64,000 nt of DNA from Jaenimonas drosophilae. Its lineage: Eukaryota; Euglenozoa; Kinetoplastea; Trypanosomatida; Trypanosomatidae. The translations under genes and the position numbers were made by a program. The DNA lies in assembly GCA_030849065.1 (NCBI GenBank), contig JASAON010001635.1, forward strand, positions 1-64,000, in the 5' to 3' direction. The notes under the pieces are model-generated. The model was not told the origin of the DNA, made no database searches, and saw only the letters and a list, made by a program, of their open reading frames with translations. Shown here piece after piece: positions 9,245 through 19,326 of this stretch (position 1 is the first letter of the stretch; each line of letters opens with the position of its first letter).

Positions 9245-11797
9245 ATGCAAGATCACTCGCTGCTTCGGCGGCTGATGTACATCCCCCCCGATCTGCGCGC
9301 CATGGCTTGTGCCATTGCTAACACGGACCCCTCGCAACTCCCACTCGATGCCTACATGGGACAGGTTCATCCTCGCTCCATCCATCGGCTCGAGGCTCTT
9401 GACACGATTTCGTGTGCCATTCGTGATGGAGAGGCATTGAGTACCTCTGAGCTCTACCTGCTGCGCGCGGCGGTCCTCGCGGGCCGCCAACATCTTCATG
9501 GGGTGACTCCTAGCATGATGGCCACCAACTCACCCTACAGTCGTGTGCTGACCTTGACCACACAAATGGACTCCTTCTGCACTGAACACGGCATTGCCAT
9601 TGGAAGCGTACTCCCATCACTCCGTGTCGTTCATGATTACTTTGTGAGCATCGTTGAGAACCGCGATCTGCAGCAGAGGCAGGACGCCGTGCTCGACCGT
9701 CTTCTTCACTTTACCTGCGATACCCTCCAGCGTGGCCTGGAAACACTCTCACGGGTGAAGGATGCCATGATGGAGGCACCTCGTGAGATGAGCCCGCCAA
9801 TGCAGCACAGCGCACGCGATGGGACCCCAATTGGATCCTGCCCAGCGGGGCCATTGAGCGACCGCCACAGCGACTCCGAGCGACGATCGCGCTTGGATAG
9901 CGGCCACGGCCGGCGCGCACGGCGGAGCACTTTCAACGTGGAAAAGGCGTGCCCACAGGTGAGTTGGCCAACTCCCTCCTCTCGAGAGCGCAGGCGGACG
10001 ACAATCATCAATACCAATGAGCTGGAAACCGGAGTGGTATCTTCACTTCCTACCGACTTGGCAGAGACGATCAGCTCGGTGAATGCCGACCTCTCCGTCA
10101 ATCTGGCCCATCTTCAGTGGCTCATCACAACGGTGAGTCATGGTGCCTCTTCCATCAACTCCGATGATTATCTTGATGATGCCGCAATGCGCAAGGTTTG
10201 GACCACCTACGTGGGCCGCAGCACCCCTGCCTGCTGCTCTGAGGAGTTTCAGGACGCCCTCCTCATGTTCCCCCAGTGGTCGTGGAAGCCCATCATGGAG
10301 ATCGTCAACTACCAAGGATGTGGCGTGGTGTCTCTCTTTTCGGTACAAAAGCTGCTGAAGATTTGGGGGCCCCTCCCAATGCTCGACGGCAACCTCCGTG
10401 AGGACTGCTCCAGTGGGGTCTTCTGCATTTCCCAGTCCTTTGAGTACCTCCTCCCTGTGTTCGCACTTCGGCCAAAGGCCCGTGCGGGGGACTACGTGGT
10501 CAGTCTCAGCGCCACTCCGGGTGAGGCACAGATTATCGTCCTTAGCCGCGCTCGGCAGAACCAAGGCCGACCAGGAGAGGTGAAGCAGCCCACCGTTTCA
10601 CCGGAGCGCCGGATTTCGCGGCGGTCCAACGGCAGTCTGCGGGCGATTGGCTCCCCACGGCGTAGCGTCAGCTTTGCCGATGGCAGCTGGCGCGTGGAAG
10701 ATGAGGAGGAAGATGACTCAACACCATTGGTGAGCCATCACTACCGCCTCACCCAGGAAACCGGGGCGTGGACGATGCCTGGACTGACGCGGGAAGAGTT
10801 CGAGTCCGTGACGGAGGCCTGCCGGGCCTTCCCAGACATTTTCAAGTACCCCCAGGGCCAGCGGGTGGCGGAGGCGGTGAAGAAATCCCTGTCATCCCCG
10901 ACCCGCCATTCCCTGCGTTCCTCGAGACGGATCAGCGCGCAGGCTGGAACGTGTAGTGAGTTCTCGGCTCTGCATAGGGCATGTTTCAGAAACAACACGC
11001 GCTATGTTCGAACGCTGCTGAAGCGTGGTGCATCCACCATCATCAATACAGCCGTGGTGGACCCTCTGGTGACGAGCGAGTACTGCTGGACCCCACTGCT
11101 CTGTGCCGTAAACAACCCCAACTCTGATCCTGCAGAGGTTGTGCAGTTACTGCTCGAGGCCGGCGCCGATGCCCACTACGCAGATGAGGCAGAGTGCACC
11201 TCGCTCTACTACGCCGTCGCCAACGGCTATGCTGGCGCCACACGGGCACTGCTGCAGCACTGCCCATCCCTGGAGTCATCCCCGTCCACGATCCCTCTTC
11301 TTGTGGCCCTCGGGGCCCATCCTTACCACCTTCGTGAGTGCGACATCCGCCGGCTGATGGACGTTATACCATCCAAGGAGGTTTTGGAGGCCATCATGCC
11401 CTCCATTACACAGCTGGAACTCATCACCCTTGGTCTTGATCTCCTCCATGAAAAACTAGATGGCGTCGATCGGGAAATGACGGCGGAGCAGTATCATCGG
11501 CTGATGGCGATCCATGGAATGCGAGGGGCTGCACCGGAGCTTCGAACGGCGGAAGAGATGGCTGTGCTCCGTCGCCTTCAACGCTACCACACGCAGCTGT
11601 GCCAGCGAAATCGCATGGAGGTCTATGCGGCTATGCGTGTGTTGTGCAATCGCTGCTACGTGCTTTCGTGGCATGCGTGGCTCCGTGAGCTGGAGGAGGA
11701 CCGGCAGGAAGTGGAAGAGGAGCCGCACTCCACTTCGATCTCAGGTCCCACCCTCAACATCTCCTGCCTGGAGGTGTCGGAGTGTCCCGCAGAGTGA
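9245..11797 (+). CDS. Ankyrin-repeat protein of unknown role
   Basis: 850 residues from the ATG at 9245. Residues about 568-700 carry ankyrin repeats: SALHRACFRNNTRYVRTLLK, then TPLLCAVNNPNSDPAEVVQLLLEAGAD, then SLYYAVANGYAGATRALLQH. These show the repeat consensus of an alpha-turn-alpha followed by L-L-x-x-G-A. The region before them has helical segments and a basic, serine/arginine-rich stretch at about 215-260 that looks disordered. The C-terminal 150 residues are helical. Ankyrin arrays mediate protein binding; partner and location cannot be read from the sequence. No enzyme domain or membrane segment is evident. Confidence 0.85.
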   Translation: MQDHSLLRRLMYIPPDLRAMACAIANTDPSQLPLDAYMGQVHPRSIHRLEALDTISCAIRDGEALSTSELYLLRAAVLAGRQHLHGVTPSMMATNSPYSRVLTLTTQMDSFCTEHGIAIGSVLPSLRVVHDYFVSIVENRDLQQRQDAVLDRLLHFTCDTLQRGLETLSRVKDAMMEAPREMSPPMQHSARDGTPIGSCPAGPLSDRHSDSERRSRLDSGHGRRARRSTFNVEKACPQVSWPTPSSRERRRTTIINTNELETGVVSSLPTDLAETISSVNADLSVNLAHLQWLITTVSHGASSINSDDYLDDAAMRKVWTTYVGRSTPACCSEEFQDALLMFPQWSWKPIMEIVNYQGCGVVSLFSVQKLLKIWGPLPMLDGNLREDCSSGVFCISQSFEYLLPVFALRPKARAGDYVVSLSATPGEAQIIVLSRARQNQGRPGEVKQPTVSPERRISRRSNGSLRAIGSPRRSVSFADGSWRVEDEEEDDSTPLVSHHYRLTQETGAWTMPGLTREEFESVTEACRAFPDIFKYPQGQRVAEAVKKSLSSPTRHSLRSSRRISAQAGTCSEFSALHRACFRNNTRYVRTLLKRGASTIINTAVVDPLVTSEYCWTPLLCAVNNPNSDPAEVVQLLLEAGADAHYADEAECTSLYYAVANGYAGATRALLQHCPSLESSPSTIPLLVALGAHPYHLRECDIRRLMDVIPSKEVLEAIMPSITQLELITLGLDLLHEKLDGVDREMTAEQYHRLMAIHGMRGAAPELRTAEEMAVLRRLQRYHTQLCQRNRMEVYAAMRVLCNRCYVLSWHAWLRELEEDRQEVEEEPHSTSISGPTLNISCLEVSECPAE

Positions 11798-12133
11798 CTG
11801 GACGTCTGATGTCGCGTCACCTCAACTTCTTCACTCGCGGGTTGGTTGGTGCTGTGCATGATGTATCTTTGACAGCAGAAGGCCCTGCTCATTTGTCACT
11901 GTTGCTGTATCAATGCTTGCGTGAGAAGCACCTCTCCGCACGCTATGATGACCGCTCCGGCCTTGGTTCATGATTTTTCTCATATTCCTTCCATCTATTG
12001 CTTAGTTTAGCTGCGTACTCTTCGGCATACGGCAGCTCTCGTCGGTGTCTCCTCCGTCCATCCACAAGCCTCGTGAAGTGAGGCCGTTGGTTGGCGGAAA
12101 TTTGCTCACTCCTCTCCCCTTGAATAGCTCGCC
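11798..12133 (+). other. Intergenic region with splice-like signals
   Basis: 336 bases. A T/C-rich tract at about 11973-12000 ends at AG 12004-12005, a good trans-splice acceptor candidate 129 bases upstream of the next ATG. Nothing else is recognised. Confidence 0.5.
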
Positions 12134-13321
12134 ATGGCTTCGCACCACAACAAACGAGGTAAGGCCAAAGCGGCAGCACTCAAGGAACAGCGAGCGGCAC
12201 ACTTTGCTGGCCGTGCAAGTCGCTTCTCCAAGCCACAACGGAATCACGGCGGGCGTGGAGGGCAATCTTCCTACTTAGGTTCGTCATCGCCACGCACACA
12301 CCGACGTACCTTCAACACCGACCCATTTGACGCACAACTCTTCGACTACATGATTGTTGTGGATGTGGAGGCCACCTGTGAGCGTGACCATCGTAGCTAT
12401 CCCCACGAGGTCATTGAGTTCCCTGGCATTCTGATTGACGTCCAACGTGGCCTCGTAGACAAGCAGCGGTCCTTTCACACCTACGTGAAGCCCACACTCA
12501 ACCCCATCTTATCCGACTTCTGCAAGGAGCTCACTGGCATTAAGCAGAGTGATGTGGAGAATGCCCCAACCATTCACGAGGCGGTGGATCGCTTCCTTGC
12601 GTGGCTGGAGAAGACACTTCCACGGGGAGCAAAAGTTATCTTTGCCTCCGATGGCCCGTGGGACTTCAAGCAGTTCTTCTACGAACACCACGTTCTACGC
12701 GATCATGTACGGCTGCCAACCATGTTCTACGAGTACATTGACATTCGCACCACCTTCTCGCGCCACTTCAACAGCGGGGTTCCCATTAAACTGGATGCGA
12801 TGCTGCGCGCTATGGGGCTCACCTTCGTTGGCCGACCACACTGTGGCTTTGATGATGCCGTGAATATCGCCCGTTTGGCAGTGGCCATGATGCGTCAGGG
12901 GTGCGTCTTCGACTTCCTCTGCGCCATTCCGCTCACCGAGGATGACACGCACTACCAGCTGGAGGAGTACCCGCTTTACCGCCGGGAGGAGGGAAGTGGC
13001 CGCTTGGATGCGGACGTGGTTGATGATATCGCCAAGGCGCACTTTGGAGAGGCCTTCTTTGCATTCGGACAGACGCACCGCGCCGAGGTACTCGCCTACC
13101 GCCAGGAACACGCCAGCCAATTTTCCCACCACGAGGCCGTCAAACTCAAGCGACGCTATGATCGCAACAAGGCAAAACACACGTGGCGGCGCCGCTGGCT
13201 GGTGGTGGTGGCTCTGCTGCTCTGCCTTGTGCTGGCGGCACTTTGGTTGTTGTCTCCGCTGGGCCATTCATGGCGAGTGAGGCTAATGGAGATGCTTCCA
13301 TCACCATCTGCACAACATTAA
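12134..13321 (+). CDS. ERI1-like DEDDh 3'-5' exonuclease with C-terminal membrane anchor (copy 1)
   Basis: 395 residues from the ATG at 12134. The exonuclease domain spans about residues 70-270 and follows ERI1 closely: D77-V-E79 (motif I), HEVIEFP, a DFC...LTGI segment, D173 in SDGPWD, and H236...D241 in HCGFDD. All five catalytic positions of the DEDDh fold are present. ERI1 enzymes remove 3' nucleotides from structured RNAs such as the histone mRNA stem-loop, 5.8S rRNA and small RNAs. There is no SAP domain. Residues about 356-374 form a hydrophobic segment (WLVVVALLLCLVLAALWLL) after a run of arginines, leaving a short tail, so the enzyme is probably tail-anchored with its catalytic domain in the cytosol. 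The N-terminus is basic and glycine-rich. It is the first of three consecutive ERI1-like genes. Confidence 0.9.
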   Translation: MASHHNKRGKAKAAALKEQRAAHFAGRASRFSKPQRNHGGRGGQSSYLGSSSPRTHRRTFNTDPFDAQLFDYMIVVDVEATCERDHRSYPHEVIEFPGILIDVQRGLVDKQRSFHTYVKPTLNPILSDFCKELTGIKQSDVENAPTIHEAVDRFLAWLEKTLPRGAKVIFASDGPWDFKQFFYEHHVLRDHVRLPTMFYEYIDIRTTFSRHFNSGVPIKLDAMLRAMGLTFVGRPHCGFDDAVNIARLAVAMMRQGCVFDFLCAIPLTEDDTHYQLEEYPLYRREEGSGRLDADVVDDIAKAHFGEAFFAFGQTHRAEVLAYRQEHASQFSHHEAVKLKRRYDRNKAKHTWRRRWLVVVALLLCLVLAALWLLSPLGHSWRVRLMEMLPSPSAQH

Positions 13322-14216
13322 TACAATCAACGTCCTGTCTCAGGATGGCTAATTTTGACGCCTAACCGCTTTCACACAGCCTTCGTTCTATGCCTTCTTA
13401 TCTGTGTTGGCGTATCTCTGCCATGGTTGTTGTTTTTTGTCACCGAGGGTATGCCCGGTTTCGTACCAACAAGTCTTCTCTCATTTCTCTCATTCATTAT
13501 TCATTGTTGTTGTTGTGAAGTCGTAGGTATATAGTTTTCATTCTCCCCACAACCCCCGACACCCCTTCGTTGCTCTCGACTCGTGCGAGTGCGGTTGTCC
13601 TCCTGTTGGCTGCGGAGACCCCCTCACTTATCAGGCCCCACGCGCATTGCTGCGTCAACACGTCAACCCCGCACGTAGCACCTGTCGTCTCATCCTCTTT
13701 TCTGTACTTCCACCTAACCCGTCTAGTACACCAACATCCATCACAATTGTGGGCTGACCACACATTGTGTAGGCGGCACCTGTAGAAGCAAGGCTCTCTT
13801 TCTCTCACTTGCCCCTGCTGGCCACTTCACGCCTCGGCTCAAGACGACCTCACAACGGTCAGAGCGGCATTTTTACTCCTTGCAGCTACTTGATATTTTC
13901 ACCCCTCAACTGCTCACCTCTCAACGCACGCGTACACAGACACACCAACAGACAAGCAACAGCTCTGTGTTGTACGCGCTTCCAACCTCACCCCAACAAC
14001 TCACCGTCCCTCCTCGATCCGTGCAGCTGCCACACCGCAGAGAAGTCGAAGACTGACATTTTCTTCCTTGTCTCAACGCACAAAAAAAGCAGCACAAATC
14101 CTACTGCGCGTGTACTCATCAACAACCACGTAACACGTCACGCACAACCTTCAATCAATCGCCTTTCTCCTCAGCCACACCTGCGGTGATTGGCACAGAG
14201 TGTTTTTACCCATTGT
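13322..14216 (+). other. Long intergenic region with pyrimidine-rich leader
   Basis: 895 bases without a supported gene. It is C/T-rich in its second half, with tracts near 13889-13920 and 14059-14077 and a short tract ending at AG 14173-14174 (CTTTCTCCTCAG), the likely splice site for the second exonuclease gene. Open frames here are short and of biased composition. Confidence 0.5.
14161..14174 (+). promoter_or_regulatory. Probable trans-splice acceptor of exonuclease copy 2
   Basis: A short CTTTCTCCTC tract directly before AG 14173-14174, 42 bases upstream of the ATG at 14217. Confidence 0.45.
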
Positions 14217-17006
14217 ATGCTGGAGATATCAAGGACGGACATGAGTCTCCCGCAACGCACATCCGCCCCGCCCTCGGTGTGCTGCCTCGCACAGCAACAG
14301 GCCTCCAGTCTTAGTAGTGGGCGGCGTGAGCCCAGCGGGCACGTTCTGCGTGCCAGTGCCCCACCATACACAGGTGGTATAGCAGGCCTGCCCCCTGCCC
14401 GGCACTACGAGCCCGTTGGGGATGCCACCCCTGCGTCGTCATCTTTGCAGGCGGACGTGGCTGGACGAAGCACCGCTCAGCCGCTGCGTCGGCCGCCACG
14501 TGGTGTGCGGGCTATTGGCGCTGGCGTGGATGCCTCCAGCGAGGATGGCACCTCGACTGCTCATCGACGGGAGCAGGAGGAGGATCCCCTCGTGGAAGAG
14601 AAGCTGGGCAAGACCCCATCGGATCGGAGGGCCACCCCACCCATGGCGAACGGTGATGATAGCCGCACAACGAGCTACGCGGCCACACGTACGAGCCTCC
14701 AACCCCGTATCAGCGCATGGGATCGATGCAAGACCGCGCGAGCCATCGCGGCGCAGTGGATGACCACCTTGATGGACCAACCCCCAGTCGCGGAGAGGAT
14801 TCAGGAGTACCTGCAACAGCAACAACAGCAGCAGGACGGGCGCTCGCCCGTGACGGCCAATGCCCCGTGCCCTGACTCTGGGGATGCAACCTCCACAACA
14901 TCTGCCGTGGAGCGACCCACTCACCCCAGCTCCTTTGTGGAGGCGGTGCGTTCGGGCAACTCCAAATCCAAGACCTCGTGCAGCATGGTGCACGCCCGAC
15001 CGACCTCTGCCTCAACAACAGGGCCGTCAACCCCGTCCTTGCGTCCTTCCGCAGCCGTGGATGAAGCCAAGCCTCGAGGTGGACTCTCCACCACCGCCGC
15101 GGTGCTTGACACCAACCCACGAAGCTCTACACCTGTACCGGGTGATGTGGGCTACCAAAATGTGGTCCTTCTTCCAGAAGACACGAGCACCATCCCAACC
15201 CTGCTGCATGAGCTTCGGGAGATTGCGACGAGTTGCTCCAGTGTGGATCACAGTGAGAAGCCAATCGCCTGCTCCAGCGGAGGACAACGACGAGGGAATG
15301 GCCGCAATCGACTGCGCCCCACAGCCGCTGCACCTCCGGCCCACGATGCGGATGATATGGAGCAACAATGGAACACTGTACGCTCACACTTGGATGCCGT
15401 TCGTGGGCTCATCATCAACAGCCACGAGTTTTCGCAAGCCTTGGATGAGGCACTTGGGATGGATTGGCGACATGATGCGCCATCCACTGTGGATGAGGAG
15501 CTGCCGTCTGGATCACTCCAACAGGCGTCGCCATCGTCGCTGGAGAAGGCGGCGGACGCGGAGGAGGTTGGGGAACTCAAGGACTCTGCAAAGGATCGCA
15601 AGGCAGACGGCAATCATAGTGTCGGCAGCAGCTCCAGCCTCAACCTCAACGCCGCACCCTTCTACATCAGCAACTCCACCTATGATGCGGCAGATGCCGC
15701 CTACTACAACCCATCTCCCAACCTCATTTCGCTGTTAGATCGGGGCAGCAGTAGCAACAATGCGGCATTTCCAAGTGCGCCACCCAACCCAGTTGGTATC
15801 AGCCCCACGGAGAGCTACGGCTCGTTGAATCCCTACTCACCGAGCCAACCCGTGGTGCCTGAGTCAACGTTGGGCAACAACAACGCGTCCGTCACCCCAC
15901 CAGGCGCACTGGGCTCCACCACGAGCGGCGGGCCCAAGTCTCCGATTCTGCCGTACAATCTGGAGTCGAGGGAGTCGATGCTGCGACGACGAAGTGCCGC
16001 GCCGAATGCCTTCTACGCCTCCGCCTCACAAGGTGGTGGGGTCCACTTCCTCTCAGGCAGCCCACACCAGAGCTACAACAGTGGCTCCTCATACATGTCG
16101 CCTGTGATGGCCCACCCTCACTCGGGGCACCACCTCCCCATCTCTCCACTGCTCACCTACGCCTCTCCAGTTCAACTTCCACGCTGCATGTACGACTTCC
16201 TCCTCGTCCTCGACTTTGAGGCCACCTGTGATGAGCAGGTGCCAACCGACTACTTGTATGAGATCATTGAGTTCCCTGTTGTGCTGGTGGATGTGCGGCT
16301 GCAGCGCGTTGTCTCAGAGTTCCACAGCTACGTGCGACCTCGACACAAGACGCAGCTGAGTGAATTCTGTCACGCTCTCACGGGCATTGAGCAGTCCGAC
16401 GTGGATGAGGCGTTGCCCCTCGAGGAGGTTCTCAAGCAGTTTGAGCGGTGGTACAACAACACTGTGCCACCCAACTCACGAGTGGTCTTCGCAACCGACG
16501 GACCCACGGACCTACGCAAATTCATGTACGTGCACAGCGTTGTTCGTCAAGGCATCAAGTTTCCTGCCCTCTTCTACCAATTCATTGATGTGAAGCAGGT
16601 CTTTGCGAGCTTCTTTGACTGCCCCTCCGGCAAGATCCAGGCCATGCTGGAAGTGCTGCATAGCCCCTTCACGGGAAGATTGCACAGCGGTATTGATGAT
16701 GCGCGGAACATCGCGACCATTGTTATCCGTCTTCTGCAGTATGGATGTACGATGCAGGAGGTGCCGCTCTGCGTCGTTCATCCATCCACCCCGCCAACAA
16801 GCGTGCAAGGAAAGCCACCGCGTAGTGGTGGTGCCTACACCGGCAGCAACGGAAGTCTGACCCCGCTGACTGGATTGAGCCAATTACCTCCATCCACCAC
16901 AAGCCTCCTTGGAAACCCCAACCACTCGCACGATGGTGCTGTGGGTGAGGCCTCCATGAGCACCACCTGCCTACCCCCCTCCGTCACCTCTCTGGGCAAC
17001 AACTAA
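14217..17006 (+). CDS. ERI1-like DEDDh exonuclease with very long N-terminal extension (copy 2)
   Basis: 929 residues from the ATG at 14217; the longer frame begins at a TTG. An in-frame ATG at 14241 is also possible. About 655 residues of serine/proline/glutamine-rich, probably disordered sequence precede the nuclease domain. The domain has D666-F-E668 in VLDFEATC, YEIIEFPVVL, LTGIEQSD, D761 in TDGPTD, and H823...D828 in HSGIDD, so all catalytic positions remain. The usual tryptophan of DG-x-WD is threonine here. About 100 more low-complexity residues follow the domain. No membrane segment is seen, in contrast to copy 1. The extension may recruit partners or target the enzyme to a compartment; nothing in it matches a known domain. 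Confidence 0.88.
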   Translation: MLEISRTDMSLPQRTSAPPSVCCLAQQQASSLSSGRREPSGHVLRASAPPYTGGIAGLPPARHYEPVGDATPASSSLQADVAGRSTAQPLRRPPRGVRAIGAGVDASSEDGTSTAHRREQEEDPLVEEKLGKTPSDRRATPPMANGDDSRTTSYAATRTSLQPRISAWDRCKTARAIAAQWMTTLMDQPPVAERIQEYLQQQQQQQDGRSPVTANAPCPDSGDATSTTSAVERPTHPSSFVEAVRSGNSKSKTSCSMVHARPTSASTTGPSTPSLRPSAAVDEAKPRGGLSTTAAVLDTNPRSSTPVPGDVGYQNVVLLPEDTSTIPTLLHELREIATSCSSVDHSEKPIACSSGGQRRGNGRNRLRPTAAAPPAHDADDMEQQWNTVRSHLDAVRGLIINSHEFSQALDEALGMDWRHDAPSTVDEELPSGSLQQASPSSLEKAADAEEVGELKDSAKDRKADGNHSVGSSSSLNLNAAPFYISNSTYDAADAAYYNPSPNLISLLDRGSSSNNAAFPSAPPNPVGISPTESYGSLNPYSPSQPVVPESTLGNNNASVTPPGALGSTTSGGPKSPILPYNLESRESMLRRRSAAPNAFYASASQGGGVHFLSGSPHQSYNSGSSYMSPVMAHPHSGHHLPISPLLTYASPVQLPRCMYDFLLVLDFEATCDEQVPTDYLYEIIEFPVVLVDVRLQRVVSEFHSYVRPRHKTQLSEFCHALTGIEQSDVDEALPLEEVLKQFERWYNNTVPPNSRVVFATDGPTDLRKFMYVHSVVRQGIKFPALFYQFIDVKQVFASFFDCPSGKIQAMLEVLHSPFTGRLHSGIDDARNIATIVIRLLQYGCTMQEVPLCVVHPSTPPTSVQGKPPRSGGAYTGSNGSLTPLTGLSQLPPSTTSLLGNPNHSHDGAVGEASMSTTCLPPSVTSLGNN

Positions 17007-17843
17007 GCAAGCACGATCGAGTGGGAGAACAGCGTCTGTGCGCGTCTTATATACACCAGCCACAATGGCCTACCTACCCACTACCAACACAACATCATCT
17101 CCTTCATCTTCAGGTTTGCTGCCCCCAATCACCATGGTGGTGGAGTAGAGTGGGGCGGAGATGATGTGTAGGTGAATTCATAGACGGCGAACACAACAGG
17201 GATTAGTGAGTTATTGCACCGCCGCTCAACGTGCACACGCCCGACCAACTCCCCCAACACCTCAATCACCATTCTGTGGTGCATGGGTGGCATCATGTCA
17301 TCGGGGGAGGGGGTGGGGGTACGAGCGGGGCCCATTGCGCGCCTCCTTCTTCTGGAACTACATGCTCCATCTCTTTTGTTTTGCCGGCATCCACCTGTGC
17401 TCTCCCCATCTCGGGAGGCAGCCACGGTGTTGGATGATGTATGCCATTCTCCCCTTGCCTATTTCCTGCGTCTCACCCCCACTTGCGGCCAGGCTCAACT
17501 TGCTGTTCCGCAGACCCAAACATACTGCGATTGATTGCACCTGCACACGCTCCTGCTACCAACAATGATTAGATGCTATTGACCGTTGTTGTTGTTGTTA
17601 TTGTTTTTTTTTTTTGTTGCTGCTGTTCCACTGTAGGATGATTGCCAGACTGACTTGTTGTTGGTGTTGCAACGAAACATCTTCACAATCCAGGTGTTGC
17701 ATAGGGAGAGGGACAGTGTTTCTCTCCTCCGACGTGGATTACGCGTCACTCATACTTATCTCTTCTACAAGTTGTAGCACCTCATTGTGATTTGCACGGT
17801 GCTGCGTGAGCCCAACACATACAGGAGCAAGAAAACAAATCCA
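17007..17843 (+). other. Long intergenic region with T-rich splice tract
   Basis: 837 bases. The clearest element is a TTG-repeat plus T-run (about 17585-17615) leading to AG 17635-17636. A second T/C tract ends at AG 17770-17771, 73 bases before the next ATG. Either could be the acceptor for exonuclease copy 3. Short open frames in the first half have no coding character. Confidence 0.5.
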
Positions 17844-19148
17844 ATGCGTAGCCTTGCCAAGGAACTAGCGAAGATGGAGAGCAAGAAGCGGAAATCGGGC
17901 CTCGACGACCGATCACGTGCCGACGTGAGCTCCTCAACGAGTGGCTCTGATGATACATCGAGTGAGGCACCTGAGGCATCTCCGGCTTCTTCTTCTCCAG
18001 TCTGTGTAAGTAGCCCTTCCTACAGCCGCAGCTCAGGCAGCCGCTTTGATATCCTGAGCTCTCCCGTCGGACGCTGCGACCGCTCACGTAGTGACGTGGA
18101 TTTGATGGATTCTGTTCGTCGTGCGGCGAAGCAGTGCCACGCAGCGGGAAGCCCACGACCACATGAGAAGAAGGTGGCCAAGGCAGAGCTCGATGGCCAT
18201 GGTGCCCATGCAATGGGTGCGGATGATGCGGTTGGTGTGCCCTGTGCCATCCCGAGCCTGGCCCCCTTCCGTCGTCGTGTGGCACAACCCTTTTCTCATC
18301 TTCTTGTCTGTGATTTCGAGGCAACCTGTGATGGTGGAACCATTCACTTCCCACATGAAATCATTGAGTTCCCTGTTGTTGTGCTTGATACCCGCACACT
18401 CCGCGTGGTGGCGGAGTTCCACAGCTACGTACGCCCAGTCAAGCACCCACAACTCACCAAATTCTGCACGGAGCTCACGGGCATCACGCAAGCCATGACG
18501 GACGCTGCTGATACGCTACCTGTGGTGCTGGAGCGCTTTTCACAGTGGCTGAAGGATGACGTATATCCGCTATGCCGCCAGTGGCGCCAACAATATGGCG
18601 CGGAGGCGCTCTCCACCAACCTTCGCAGCGAGCAGAAGCGTTTTACCCTCGATGACCGCACGGAGGAGAGCCGATCCATGGTCGAGGACGAACAACAAAT
18701 CTGTTTTGCCACAGATGGACCGTGGGACATGCGTCGTTTCATGCACGAGTGCAGTGTGCTACGTGATGGCATGGATTTCCCACCTCTCTTCTACCGATAC
18801 ATCAACGTTCGTCACTGCTTCACCTCCTTTTTGAAGGGGAAGCAATTGAAGCTGACGCACATGTTGCGGCGGCTCCACATGGAGTTTGAGGGGCAACGCC
18901 ACAGCGGTATCGCTGACACCCACAACATCACCCGCGTCCTCGCCGAGCTCCTCGCCCGTGGTTATCGGGTACATCACGTGAGCGTCATTAAGTACAGCCA
19001 TCGCGGTGATGCTCACTTGGCGCACAATGAGGCTGCACGCGAGCTGCTGGAGGAGTATGAGCTGGAGCGAATGCAAAACCCAAAGATGAATAATCGCCGC
19101 GGTGGGAAGGGACGCCCCTCCAAGCAAGGAGGCCGACGAGGGAGGTAG
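17844..19148 (+). CDS. ERI1-like DEDDh exonuclease with internal insert (copy 3)
   Basis: 434 residues from the ATG at 17844; the longer frame begins at a GTG. The first 150 residues are basic then serine-rich. The nuclease domain has D157-F-E159 in VCDFEATC, HEIIEFPVVVLDT, FHSYVRP, LTGI, D291 in TDGPWD, and H353...D358 in HSGIAD. The catalytic H and D are kept, but the acidic residue before the last D is alanine instead of the usual aspartate. An insert of about 40 residues with a charged core lies between motifs I and II and is absent from copies 1 and 2. The C-terminus is a basic glycine/arginine tail (RRGGKGRPSKQGGRRGR), possibly RNA-binding or nucleolar. By eye it is closer to animal ERI1 in its core than copy 1. 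Confidence 0.9.
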   Translation: MRSLAKELAKMESKKRKSGLDDRSRADVSSSTSGSDDTSSEAPEASPASSSPVCVSSPSYSRSSGSRFDILSSPVGRCDRSRSDVDLMDSVRRAAKQCHAAGSPRPHEKKVAKAELDGHGAHAMGADDAVGVPCAIPSLAPFRRRVAQPFSHLLVCDFEATCDGGTIHFPHEIIEFPVVVLDTRTLRVVAEFHSYVRPVKHPQLTKFCTELTGITQAMTDAADTLPVVLERFSQWLKDDVYPLCRQWRQQYGAEALSTNLRSEQKRFTLDDRTEESRSMVEDEQQICFATDGPWDMRRFMHECSVLRDGMDFPPLFYRYINVRHCFTSFLKGKQLKLTHMLRRLHMEFEGQRHSGIADTHNITRVLAELLARGYRVHHVSVIKYSHRGDAHLAHNEAARELLEEYELERMQNPKMNNRRGGKGRPSKQGGRRGR

Positions 19149-19167
19149 CTGAGGAATCCCACACCGT

Positions 19168-19190
19168 GATGATGATGATGATGATGATGA
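19168..19190 (+). repeat. GAT/ATG trinucleotide repeat
   Basis: About eight GAT units in the spacer just after exonuclease copy 3. Similar ATG/CAT runs recur through the window from here to about 47 kb. Confidence 0.9.
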
Positions 19191-19326
19191 TTCATACGAT
19201 TTGCTCTGCAATGCGATGTGATAAGCACCGCCCATAAACAAAAACATAACTACGTTGTGAAGATGGATATTTAGCGGAGGCTACCAGTGAGCTCATGGCC
19301 ATGTGAAAACGTGTGTGTGCGTTTGT

